From positions 1 to 38,593 of the forward strand of contig JALSIB010000054.1 of assembly GCA_026981855.1 (NCBI GenBank): a DNA stretch of 38,593 bases, in the 5' to 3' direction. The translations under genes and the position numbers were made by a program. The notes below the pieces were generated by a model. It was given only the letters and a program-made list of their open reading frames with translations. It was not told where the DNA came from and ran no database searches. Below are positions 17,401 to 24,604 of this stretch, piece by piece (the stretch's first letter is position 1; each line of letters opens with the position of its first letter). This DNA is from Methylothermaceae bacterium. GTDB taxonomy: Bacteria > Pseudomonadota > Gammaproteobacteria > Methylococcales > Methylothermaceae.

Positions 17401-17961
17401 CCCCACGGTCTGTATCCGGTGACGGCGGACATCGACACCACCACCTACGCCCAGGCGGCCATGCTCAATGCCGATGGTTCCCATGGGCCGCTCAAATGCG
17501 GGGCCTGTCACGAAACCAACCAGAACGGGGTGGTGGCCTGGGCCAAGCGGCTCAGCTATGAAGGCCGGCGCATCGCCGGCGACTTCGACAGCGCGGTCGC
17601 CTGGGCGCACACCTTCACGGATGAAGCCGATCCCCGTCAATCGGTCTGCCTCAACTGTCACGGGGACGAAAGTGACGAGATCGGCTGGCGCGAGGACGAC
17701 TGGCTGGAACACGCCAGCAAGGGGCGGGTCTCGCGGCGGCTCATGGACAAGGTGGAAATCCTGACCCAGGGCTTCGTGTCCGGGGACCCGGATCACCAGG
17801 ATCCGCTGCAGACAGTCTGCAAGGGGTGTCATGGGGACAAGCGCTCCAAGGTGTCCTGCGACCGCAAGGAATGGAAGCGACACCTCACCAGAGGGCGGGT
17901 GGCCGTCAAGGTCTGGGAGCATGTCTCCACCCGGCTGGCCGGTTCGACTTGCGGATGGTGA
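14434..17961 (+). CDS. Secreted nonaheme c-type cytochrome with acidic repeat linker
   Basis: Encodes 1175 residues. A signal peptide (MNVWHGKTLIHWLVCLILMAG...) leads into a small beta-rich domain (about 35-115), an almost purely acidic linker (127-195) and a large cytochrome part. Nine CXXCH heme sites have their first Cys at 536, 627, 675, 758, 942, 983, 1022, 1072 and 1129. The segment before the hemes has the Cys/His motif MHCTGFEFSYCC (about 225-236). Residues from about 218 to 1030 align along their length with the heptaheme lipoprotein encoded downstream; hemes 8 and 9 are an extra C-terminal module. It probably acts in the periplasm or at the cell surface as a multi-electron carrier. 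Partner and acceptor are unknown. The stop overlaps or abuts the isomerase gene. Confidence 0.9.
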   Translation: MNVWHGKTLIHWLVCLILMAGFSGVSWGGDDDEENRRDFKIKEAKWDDGKLKVKGRGITGLKVTIRDAGSGARIGETKIRKEGKWKFEVRNPAVVPCKISAEQSDGKRREKSVKDAPPGCGRSDTGDDEDDEDDEDDEDDEDDEDDEDDEDDEDDEDDEDDEDDEDDGDDGDDGDDGDDGDDGDDGDDGDDGDDGNNGNGNNDAAAGTTPKHTFNLLMNYELGMHCTGFEFSYCCVLPPYNSILAQVVKTEKGAATPMLLEADPNLGLDFLGRPTVLRDPELDANGNFKKYVLRYWHEAQPRNDGRGAPQTDPLISKVEGNSLLMWGTVFDAATVDSGNRLQYGSKDGSDGVMLGDGDTSDPNDNYANAWLNHLYIYEDLEGSNSSGSSLEIDKIRLGMPNDHKNFSTILPDNSGPAFHPMGPGAVQGLNNVLTFSGESGTVVFTQTKTVENLPVMLTSPRIWEALGLPLTPFEDTIDFYADPGAVDESSIRPYVKMMAQLHHYDPGRPGGIGEPVLDNGEPVIGMGTAPIDIPNCERCHAIGENDSVNSAQKGEPDVAAAVQGEIEFWKAYYDISGNDSDWYPRLKGAAISMLMLHDRQHGTSFTANYDPNDSNTVTRLGHDTVLCQRCHADNVIAVTRSGEKDGRLIPPLSEAIHLNHMDLAFQDSLGRDGSCQGCHPAHRSDGNMDSYPITELGLNAYADADNRDAAGGCFVGRDVHSNPGRNADCGTPSHLNAVGRWLVDNVASDSGHDKGIWCTNCHTQFSQEMWKAENVADLINAHPGDPGHVREPSANASLADVAAAVGVPLGQAVAWLDPKTASDTFAVWNRDPGLCDYLSANPSPYNDAGVATVEVAAGGQSCSTGFGVPGPDCDADGSPDFQICGTQDGDGDFSVHILDFCTTPDCVSAAQARLADSTAAAVPFSAATDGRDHWLAAGEPHCADCHAAPFVEQSGNHNPFPPFNYPHKASLFRYSRGHQDITCQGCHESPHGLYPVTADIDTTTYAQAAMLNADGSHGPLKCGACHETNQNGVVAWAKRLSYEGRRIAGDFDSAVAWAHTFTDEADPRQSVCLNCHGDESDEIGWREDDWLEHASKGRVSRRLMDKVEILTQGFVSGDPDHQDPLQTVCKGCHGDKRSKVSCDRKEWKRHLTRGRVAVKVWEHVSTRLAGSTCGW
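14812..15018 (+). repeat. In-frame 9-bp minisatellite (DDE)n(DDG)n
   Basis: By base count, thirteen copies of GACGACGAA (14812-14928) are followed by ten copies of GACGATGGA (14929-15018), with identical bases in every copy. They encode 23 Asp-Asp-Glu or Asp-Asp-Gly triplets, residues 127-195 of the nonaheme cytochrome. Identical codons imply recent expansion by slippage. Changes in copy number would keep the reading frame. Confidence 0.95.
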
Positions 17962-17969
17962 GGATGCAG

Positions 17970-19298
17970 ATGACCTTGTATGTGCGCATGTTGGGTGTCT
18001 GGCTGTGTCTGATCCCGGCCCTGGCGATGCCCTCCGGCAGCCAGGAGGCGATCGCCGAGGTCGGTGATCAGACCATCACCCTTCACGATGTGGATGTGCT
18101 GATCGACAGCTCCAGTGTCATCGGCGTTCCGATTCCTCCCAAGGGAACCGCGGAGCGCAACCGCCTCAGGATGGTGATCCTGGACCGGATGATCAGCGCC
18201 AACCTTCTCTACCTCGACGCCTTGTCCCAGGGACTGGACGACAACCCCGTCTACCGGGAGGACGTCCGCCGGTACAGGGAGGCCATGCTGGCCTCCCTCG
18301 CCCGGGAGAAACTGATCGGAGAGATCGAAATCGGCGACGAGGAAGTGCTGGCGTACTATAAAAGCCACTTCGATCCGGATACGCCGTTGACGCGGGATCT
18401 GGGAACCGCCATCCGGGCCAAGCTGCGCAAGCGGGAATTCGTGCGTCGGCGCTCGGAAATGCGGGACAGGTTACGGCACAAGGTGAAAGTGGAGATCCGG
18501 GCGCAAAAACTCGACGACGGCCTCGGAGACAAGGAAGTGGTCGCCAGAATCGACGGCAAACCCCTGCTCTGGGGCGAGGTCAGGCGTTCGGTGATGAGCG
18601 AGCCTGGGGAGAAACGCCGCGAGGCGCTGGAGAAGGCCATCGATTACCGGCTCCTGATCGATTACGCCCGTCGTCACGATCTGGAGCGCGATGCCCGGTA
18701 TCTGGGGCGGGTGGGGGAATATCGCAAGACCCGCCTGATCAACTTCCACCGTGAAAGGCTCGCTTCCGCCTGGATGCCGTCGGATGAGGAAATCCAGGCT
18801 TATTTCGAGAGGCATCGGGAAAAGATCGAGGTCAAGCCCAGGCGCAAGGTTCAGATGGTGGTGGTGAAGACCCGTCAGGAGGCGGAAAACCTCAAAAGAC
18901 GCATCGAGGCCGGGGAGTTGACGTTGTATCAGGCCGCCCAGCGATATTCCATCGACCCCAACGCGAAGCGAAACCTGGGGGAAATCGGCTGGGTCACACA
19001 AGGCAGTGGCTATCTCGCGCTGGACCGGCTGACGTTCGAACTGAATCCGGGCGTGATCGGCGGCCCGGTGGCGACACCGGCGGGATGGCACCTGGTCAAG
19101 GTGTTGGAAACAAGGCCCGGCCGCTACCACAGCCTGGATGATCCGGCCACCCGGCGTCAGGTGAAACGGTTGCTGGAACACCAGCGGGAGGGCCGCTATG
19201 TGGCCGCTCTGCGGAAAGAGAAGTTTCCTGTGGTGGTGCATCGGCAGAGGTTGAAGCAATTGTTGGCCAGGGAACAGGTCGCCCTTGGAACGCACTGA
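17970..19298 (+). CDS. Periplasmic parvulin-type peptidyl-prolyl isomerase (SurA/PpiC-like)
   Basis: Encodes 442 residues from ATG 17970, which has GGTGAGG 6 nt upstream; ATGs at 17955 and 17964 are alternatives. A signal peptide (MTLYVRMLGVWLCLIPALA) precedes a SurA-like chaperone region with two repeats of the type VGDQTITLHDVD and IDGKPLLWGEVR. The parvulin domain covers about 289-383: KVQMVVVKTRQEAENLKRRI, FELNPGVIGGPV, TPAGWHLVKVLE. Such proteins fold secreted and outer-membrane proteins. It lies between two paralogous multiheme cytochromes, overlapping the next gene by 14 bp, so it is probably dedicated to their maturation. That role is inferred from position. Confidence 0.87.
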   Translation: MTLYVRMLGVWLCLIPALAMPSGSQEAIAEVGDQTITLHDVDVLIDSSSVIGVPIPPKGTAERNRLRMVILDRMISANLLYLDALSQGLDDNPVYREDVRRYREAMLASLAREKLIGEIEIGDEEVLAYYKSHFDPDTPLTRDLGTAIRAKLRKREFVRRRSEMRDRLRHKVKVEIRAQKLDDGLGDKEVVARIDGKPLLWGEVRRSVMSEPGEKRREALEKAIDYRLLIDYARRHDLERDARYLGRVGEYRKTRLINFHRERLASAWMPSDEEIQAYFERHREKIEVKPRRKVQMVVVKTRQEAENLKRRIEAGELTLYQAAQRYSIDPNAKRNLGEIGWVTQGSGYLALDRLTFELNPGVIGGPVATPAGWHLVKVLETRPGRYHSLDDPATRRQVKRLLEHQREGRYVAALRKEKFPVVVHRQRLKQLLAREQVALGTH

Positions 19299-21555
19299 TT
19301 CCGTGTTTTCCCGGATTCGGATCGTGGGGCTGTGCGCGCTGCTGCTCATGGCAGGGTGCGTTCCCCATGCCCGTACACCGCTTCAGGGCCAGGCGCCTCC
19401 CCGCGACTACCTGATTCTGGTCAATTACGAACTGGGGATGCACTGTACCGGCTTCGATTTTTCCTATTGCTGCGTGCTGCCTCCCTATAATTCGATTCTG
19501 GCCCAGGTGGTGCGGACCGAGCGCAAGGGGGGCAAGCCGGTGTTGCTGGGCGCCGCCGCAGACGATCCCACGGTTTTGGTCGACGGTGAACGGCGATTCA
19601 AACTCGCTTATCATCATGAAACCCCGGAGGGCGTGCCCAACAGTTATTCCGCTCCCAAGAAACTGGTCTATTGGGGGGTGCGCTACGACGAACGGACGAA
19701 ACTGCCCGATCATGTCTTCAGCCACCTCTATATCTATCAGGATCTGGCCGGAAGCAACCCGGAGAACACTTCGGCCGACGCCAGGAAAAAAAGGATCGGC
19801 CCGGACCTCCCGGTGGGATGGAACCGCGGGCCGGCGGGCGATCACGTGGGAAAAGGATTCCTGCGCTATTCCGGACCCACCGGCACGGTGGTCTTCACCG
19901 ACTCGCCGGTGATGGAAAACGTTCCGATCCAACTTTCCCAGCCGGGCGTCTGGGAAGCGTTGGGACTGCCCCTGACGCCATTCGGGGACGATTTCACCGC
20001 CCTCATCTCGTTGGATGAAACGATGGTCCAGCCCTATCAGAAAGCGGTCGTGACTCTGGTGGATGCGGGGACGGAAGCGCCGGTGCTCGATTCGGCGGGC
20101 CTTCCGGTGCGTTTTTTCGGCCTCAATCCCATCGATGTGCCCAATTGCGCCCGCTGTCACGCCAATGCGCGCGCCAACGGGGAGCGTTACCGCAAGTATC
20201 GCCAGGAATACGATTTCTGGCGTGGCATTCGCGGCGCCAGCCGGTGGTACGCGGAGCTCAAGGCCGCCGCCATTTCGATTCTGGAAATCCACGACGATCA
20301 CCATGGCACCGACTTCCTCGCCCACTGGCCGGGAGGGGCCAACGTCTATACCCGTCTGGGACGGGGGGCGGTCGTCTGTCAGGATTGCCACGCCGACAAT
20401 GTCATCGGCAAATTGATGTCGGCCAGGGGGCCGGACGGGCGGGTGCTGCCGCCGTTGACCGAAGCCATCCACAAGGTGCATCAGCGCAATTTACCCCTGC
20501 CCGATGCATTGGGGCGGGCCAGCGGGTGTCAGTTGTGTCACCCGACTCATCGAAGCGACCGCAGCATGGAGGCTTTCCCCTTGACTGATGATGGACAGAA
20601 CCTGTTTGCTCAAGGAGATATTCGTGACGCCAAGGGCTGTTATACCCGCCGGGATGTGCATGCCAATGCCGCCCGCAATCGCGACGGCGCCGAGACGCCG
20701 GCGGCCCTGAACGCCATCGGTGAATATCTGCGGGCGCGCGTGATGACGGTCGGCGGTGCGGACAAGGGACTTTACTGCACCCACTGCCATAACCGGCTGT
20801 CACGTGAACTGTACAAGGCCGATCACTTGCGGGATGCGGTCAATCAGGTCGGCGAGACCCTGCGCAATCTGCCATTGGCCGGGATCGCCGGCGCTTTGGG
20901 CGTCACGGAAGGCGAATTGATCCAGGAATATCTCGATCCGAGCGTTCCTGAAAGGGGTGATGACGACCATAGCGGTGTCTACCGGACCTGGCATAGGGCC
21001 GGCGACCGTCTCGCCGCCATAGGCAGGATCGCTGTGGATGCAGAGGGCCGACTCCGTTTGACCGATCCTGATGAAGACGGTGACCGCTCCGTTATCCTGC
21101 TGAGTGCGGATCCATCCGAACCCGTGGGCGTGGCAGTGGGATATGGGCGTGCCACCCATGGCAAGGACTATTGGTTGGCGCCCGGGGAGCCCCATTGCGC
21201 CGACTGCCACCGTCCCCCTTTCGTGGAAAGCGGGGGAGGTGGCGCGTTTCCGATCGATCAGCCGGGTAAATATGCTCTGATGCGTTATTCCAAGGGGCAT
21301 GCCGGCATCACCTGCCAGGGTTGCCACGAGTCCACCCATGGACTGTATCCGGTCGATCCCCGGGTCGATTCCGTCAGTTACGCCCAGGCCGCTTCGCTCA
21401 ACCCGGATCACAGTCACGGCCCGGTGAAATGTGGCGCCTGCCACCGGGTGAACGGCCACGGCATCCCCACCGCTTATCCCCGGCTGCTTTCTCCATCCAG
21501 CGATCTCTGGCACGATTATGGCCAGGCGCTCGAACTTCAACACCGGTTACGATGA
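19285..21555 (+). CDS. Heptaheme c-type cytochrome lipoprotein
   Basis: Encodes 756 residues from TTG 19285 (GTG 19303 is an alternative; neither has a clear ribosome binding site). The signal ends at LLLMAGC with Cys25 as the predicted lipidated residue, so the protein is tethered to a membrane. Seven CXXCH sites begin at residues 288, 365, 415, 498, 638, 677 and 716. It is a paralogue of the upstream nonaheme protein, sharing the motif NYELGMHCTGFDFSYCC, the block HCADCHRPPFVESG and the run ITCQGCHES-HGLYPV, but lacks the acidic linker and the last two hemes. A membrane-tethered and a free secreted partner suggest an electron relay. Function is unknown. Confidence 0.9.
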   Translation: MERTDSVFSRIRIVGLCALLLMAGCVPHARTPLQGQAPPRDYLILVNYELGMHCTGFDFSYCCVLPPYNSILAQVVRTERKGGKPVLLGAAADDPTVLVDGERRFKLAYHHETPEGVPNSYSAPKKLVYWGVRYDERTKLPDHVFSHLYIYQDLAGSNPENTSADARKKRIGPDLPVGWNRGPAGDHVGKGFLRYSGPTGTVVFTDSPVMENVPIQLSQPGVWEALGLPLTPFGDDFTALISLDETMVQPYQKAVVTLVDAGTEAPVLDSAGLPVRFFGLNPIDVPNCARCHANARANGERYRKYRQEYDFWRGIRGASRWYAELKAAAISILEIHDDHHGTDFLAHWPGGANVYTRLGRGAVVCQDCHADNVIGKLMSARGPDGRVLPPLTEAIHKVHQRNLPLPDALGRASGCQLCHPTHRSDRSMEAFPLTDDGQNLFAQGDIRDAKGCYTRRDVHANAARNRDGAETPAALNAIGEYLRARVMTVGGADKGLYCTHCHNRLSRELYKADHLRDAVNQVGETLRNLPLAGIAGALGVTEGELIQEYLDPSVPERGDDDHSGVYRTWHRAGDRLAAIGRIAVDAEGRLRLTDPDEDGDRSVILLSADPSEPVGVAVGYGRATHGKDYWLAPGEPHCADCHRPPFVESGGGGAFPIDQPGKYALMRYSKGHAGITCQGCHESTHGLYPVDPRVDSVSYAQAASLNPDHSHGPVKCGACHRVNGHGIPTAYPRLLSPSSDLWHDYGQALELQHRLR

Positions 21556-21971
21556 AGAAAATCATTGTCTTTTTGCTCACATTGGCGGTTTCCGCCTGTA
21601 CGGCCTTGCAGTCCCGCAAGGCGCCGGCTTCGTTCGACCAGGTTCCACTGGCGCAAGTGCAGCGTGAGGCGGAGCGGTGGCGAGGGCGAACCTTCGAAGG
21701 GCGTTTCAAGTTCTATCATATTTATCATGGGCCCGACCGTCCCAAGGGTCCCCCGAGGGAGCAGCGGACGCCGGTGCCGACCCATTTCACCGCCAGGGCC
21801 ATGAGCCAGCCGGGACATGTCGTTCGTATTCGCCTCACACCTTCGCAGGAAGCGCAATTCAAGCGCCGCGGCATTCGCCGTCAGGATGTGATCGGCGCCA
21901 CGGTACGCTTTGCGGGACTCGACCCCGATGGCGGGCTGGCATTCGAATTGCTGGAGGTGACACGATGGTAA
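21552..21971 (+). CDS. Small lipoprotein of unknown function
   Basis: Encodes 139 residues, starting in the stop of the heptaheme gene (ATGA). A lipoprotein signal (MKKIIVFLLTLAVSAC) gives Cys16 as the lipidation site. The mature part has no heme motif and no cysteine beyond the anchor. It is basic and seems beta-rich (GRTFEGRFKFYHIYHGP, HVVRIRLTPSQEAQF, VIGATVRFAGLD), which would suit a small OB-like barrel. I do not recognise the family. Its tight coupling to the cytochrome and thioredoxin genes suggests an accessory role in the same envelope complex. Confidence 0.8.
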   Translation: MKKIIVFLLTLAVSACTALQSRKAPASFDQVPLAQVQREAERWRGRTFEGRFKFYHIYHGPDRPKGPPREQRTPVPTHFTARAMSQPGHVVRIRLTPSQEAQFKRRGIRRQDVIGATVRFAGLDPDGGLAFELLEVTRW

Positions 21972-22450
21972 GGTGGGTGATGGCGTTTCTGGGGCTGTTG
22001 CCCCTGCTGGGAGGGGCGGCGCCTTCGGTGGAGCTGGTGCTTCCCGGCCTGGACGGGAAGCCTTACCGGCTTTCCGATTATCGCGGTCAATGGGTGGTGG
22101 TGAATTACTGGAGTACCACCTGCCCCCCCTGCCTGAAGGAAATTCCGGAATTGAGCCGTTTTCACGATCGCCACAAGGACGAGGATGCCGTGGTATTGGG
22201 CATCGATTACGAAGAGATTCCCAGGCTCTGGCTCAAGGAATTCAGCGAAAACCGCAAGATCAGTTACCCGGTTTTATTGGGGCCTCCCGGTGCGCCCACG
22301 CCTCTGGGCCCTGTCGTGGCGCTGCCGAGCACTTTTCTGGTTTCCCCCGACGGGGAAGTGATCGGCCGCCATGTCGGGCCTGTGACGGCAAAGGCTCTGG
22401 AGGCGTTTCTTCAGGAACGGAGCCGCCAGGCCGCAGGCGCCGGCAGGTGA
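21965..22450 (+). CDS. TlpA/ResA-like periplasmic thioredoxin
   Basis: Encodes 161 residues from ATG 21965, preceded by the strong site GGAGGTGA. A short signal peptide (MVRWVMAFLGLLPLLGGAA) is followed by a thioredoxin fold with the redox motif TTCPPCLKE (CPPC), DYRGQWVVVNYWS before it, and the cis-proline segment ALPSTFLVSPDGEVIG. Proteins of this type keep apocytochrome CXXCH thiols reduced for heme attachment, or reduce other exported disulfides. It overlaps the small lipoprotein and ends the cytochrome cluster. With sixteen CXXCH sites encoded upstream, a role in their maturation is the simplest reading. Confidence 0.87.
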   Translation: MVRWVMAFLGLLPLLGGAAPSVELVLPGLDGKPYRLSDYRGQWVVVNYWSTTCPPCLKEIPELSRFHDRHKDEDAVVLGIDYEEIPRLWLKEFSENRKISYPVLLGPPGAPTPLGPVVALPSTFLVSPDGEVIGRHVGPVTAKALEAFLQERSRQAAGAGR

Positions 22451-22499
22451 GCTTTTCACCCGGTCTTTCGAAGCGGGGGTGGTGGCGCCTTGCCGGAAG

Positions 22500-23312
22500 T
22501 CAGCCGTGGAATTCGGCTTCCAGACCCAGCAGCTGAAATCCGATCAGGGCCAGAATCACCAGCGCCACGCCGATACTGATCCAGCGAAACAGTTCCGTGG
22601 CTGTTTGTTCCTTGCGGATGCGTCCCAGTACGTCGACGGCGGCCACGTACAAAAAGGTGCCGCCGGAAAACAGCAGCATCAGCCCGATCCATTCGTGGGA
22701 AAGATGGCGCAGGAACAGAAAGGTGAGAATCAATCCCGCCGGTGTCGCCAGGCTGAACGCCAGCAGGCTGCGCATCGGCCGTCCGCCGGTGTTGCGCTCG
22801 CTCCATAAAAAGGTGCCGAGGCCGAAGGCGACCGGAAGCTTGTGAATCGTTACCGCGGCAAGGATGGGCAGGGTGATGGCCATCAGATTGGTGGCGACGC
22901 TGGCGCCCAGGGCGAGGCCGTCGGTCATCGCATGAATGCCCAGCCCGAGGGAAAGGAGGCGGACCGTTTGCTGGTGCTCGTCAATCTCGTGGCTGATACC
23001 CCGCGCTTCCAGCCCCAGCATCAGCATGAACCCGCCGAGGATGGCCAGCCCCGAGGCCAGGACGGGAGGCAAGCCCAGGAACCGGTCCGAGTGGGGAACG
23101 GCACCCGCCTCGTGGGAGAGGAAAAGCACTTCGAAACCTTCGGGGATCACGATCACCATCGCCGATGCCAGCAACAGTCCGGCCGCGATCGCGGTGGTGG
23201 CCGGCCAGTAACGTGTCTTGGTCATTGGCAGGTATCTTGGGGCGATCCCGGCGGCGAAGGCGCCGAGGAAAGCGACGAAGGCGAAAACGAACGCCGGGAT
23301 CCATCCTGTCAT
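22500..23312 (-). CDS. ZIP-family divalent metal transporter
   Basis: Encodes 270 residues with about eight hydrophobic segments. The metal-site helices are recognisable: HAMTDGLALGAS (His127, Asp131) and IHKLPVAFGLG (His157, Pro160). A His/Glu-rich loop (SHEIDEHQQ, about 107-115) lies before them. ZIP proteins move zinc, iron or other divalent metals into the cytoplasm. It faces the cytochrome cluster tail to tail and is divergent from the response regulator. Metal specificity cannot be read from sequence; iron supply to the surrounding heme proteins is only a guess. Confidence 0.87.
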   Translation of the reverse strand: MTGWIPAFVFAFVAFLGAFAAGIAPRYLPMTKTRYWPATTAIAAGLLLASAMVIVIPEGFEVLFLSHEAGAVPHSDRFLGLPPVLASGLAILGGFMLMLGLEARGISHEIDEHQQTVRLLSLGLGIHAMTDGLALGASVATNLMAITLPILAAVTIHKLPVAFGLGTFLWSERNTGGRPMRSLLAFSLATPAGLILTFLFLRHLSHEWIGLMLLFSGGTFLYVAAVDVLGRIRKEQTATELFRWISIGVALVILALIGFQLLGLEAEFHG

Positions 23313-23488
23313 GGAAATCGTCCTCTCGAAAGGTGGGTTCAGGCTTGGGGAATCATGCTCATGGGCAAGGAGTTTACCACCACTTCGGCGGGTGTTTCGT
23401 CGAGCGGTTTTTCATGATGAAATAAAATGCCACCATCGAGGTCAGTGGCGAAATCAGGCATGACGACCACCTCGTTTCAGGGTTGCCC

Positions 23489-24199
23489 ATGGTAAAGCAC
23501 ATATTGGTGATCGACGATGATGCCGAAATCGGCACCATGCTGCAAGATTACCTGAGCCGTTACGGTTACCAGGTGAGCAAGGCGATGACGGCGGCTTCGG
23601 CGATGGAGAGGCTCAAACACCACCAAGTGGACTTGGTGCTGCTCGACATCCGTCTTCCCGACGAGGATGGATTCGGGTTGCTGCGCGAGATTCGCCGTTG
23701 GAGCAACGTGCCGGTGATCATGTTGACCGGACTCGAAGAAACCGCCGACCGGGTGGTGGGGCTGGAGCTGGGGGCGGACGATTATCTGACCAAACCGTTT
23801 GATCCACGCGAATTGCTGGCCCGCATCCGGGCGGTGCTGCGCCGCAGCCATCGAGATCCACCGTATGGAGGGGAAACCGAATATCGGTTCGCCGGTTATC
23901 GTCTGGATACGGAAAAAAGGGAACTGACGCTTCCCGATGGCACCCGGAGGCCTTTGACCCGCAGCGAATTGCGCCTGCTGATGGCTTTTTTACGATATCC
24001 GGGGCGGTTGCTGAGCAGGGAGCGATTGCTCGATCTCTGCCATCCCCAAGGGGAGGAGGTGTTCGATCGCAGTATCGACGTTCAGGTGCTTCGGTTGCGG
24101 CGCAAGCTGAGTGACGAGGGGCGTTTGATCCGTACCGAAAGGGGGGGTGGTTACCGGTTCGAACCTGTGGTGGAACGGGTGGCCAAGCCGGTAACCTGA
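23489..24199 (+). CDS. OmpR/PhoB-family response regulator
   Basis: Encodes 236 residues. The receiver domain (about 3-118) has the acidic pair Asp10/Asp11, phosphoacceptor Asp53 (LVLLDIRLPDEDG), Thr80 and Lys102 (LTKPFDP). The winged-helix DNA-binding domain (about 130-228) shows LTRSELRLLMAFL, LSRERLLDL, DRSIDVQVLRLRRKL and TERGGGYRF. The start is ATG 23489, with CAGGG upstream; a TTG two codons earlier is less likely. No kinase lies beside it. The nearest is the sensor kinase at 26997-28511 on the other strand, its probable partner. Confidence 0.9.
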   Translation: MVKHILVIDDDAEIGTMLQDYLSRYGYQVSKAMTAASAMERLKHHQVDLVLLDIRLPDEDGFGLLREIRRWSNVPVIMLTGLEETADRVVGLELGADDYLTKPFDPRELLARIRAVLRRSHRDPPYGGETEYRFAGYRLDTEKRELTLPDGTRRPLTRSELRLLMAFLRYPGRLLSRERLLDLCHPQGEEVFDRSIDVQVLRLRRKLSDEGRLIRTERGGGYRFEPVVERVAKPVT

Positions 24200-24204
24200 A
24201 ACGG

Positions 24205-24594
24205 TCAATGTTTTCCAGGCGCCAGCGGAACGCCGCGGCGCTCCCATGTGATATAGGCCTCCAGGGCGATCATCTCGTCGCTGTCCAGTGGCAGGGGTTT
24301 GCCTTCCAGGGGATTTTGCAGGCACCAGTTGATCATTTCCCGCAAAGTGGCCACCTTCCCCAATTGTTTCTGGAATTTGGGGTAGGTTTCGGGGTGGGTA
24401 TTGGCCCCGTTGGGATGGCACTGGTCGCAGGAGACCTGGTTGCTGCCCAGGGTCGAATGGAACAACTTTTCACCTTTTTCCATCACTGTGTTGAATTCGG
24501 CCCGCCAGCGTTCCAGATCTTTTTGGCTGAATTCGTCACCCAAGGCCAGGGGGGTGGCCAGCGCCAGGAATACGATTATGCGGTGTTTCATCAT
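24205..24594 (-). CDS. Periplasmic monoheme c-type cytochrome
   Basis: Encodes 129 residues. A signal peptide (MMKHRIIVFLALATPLALG) is followed by one heme site, CDQCH (Cys56, Cys59, His60). Then come MINWCLQNP and a final helix with DEMIALEAYITWERRG, as in SoxX-like and related class I cytochromes; a Met in this part may be the sixth ligand. It is the last gene of the unit peroxidase 1-phosphoesterase-cytochrome, 10 nt after the phosphoesterase. A likely job is to feed electrons to the diheme peroxidase. Confidence 0.85.
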   Translation of the reverse strand: MMKHRIIVFLALATPLALGDEFSQKDLERWRAEFNTVMEKGEKLFHSTLGSNQVSCDQCHPNGANTHPETYPKFQKQLGKVATLREMINWCLQNPLEGKPLPLDSDEMIALEAYITWERRGVPLAPGKH

Positions 24595-24604
24595 GGCCTC
24601 CCGA

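Noticed and set aside
14335-17922. A 1195-residue open frame antisense to the nonaheme cytochrome
   Set aside because: It is a shadow of the GC-rich cytochrome gene; it has Val/Gly/His-rich composition with Ile-Val-Ser and Val-Phe-Val runs from the minisatellite, no signal or domain, and the sense strand has nine heme motifs.
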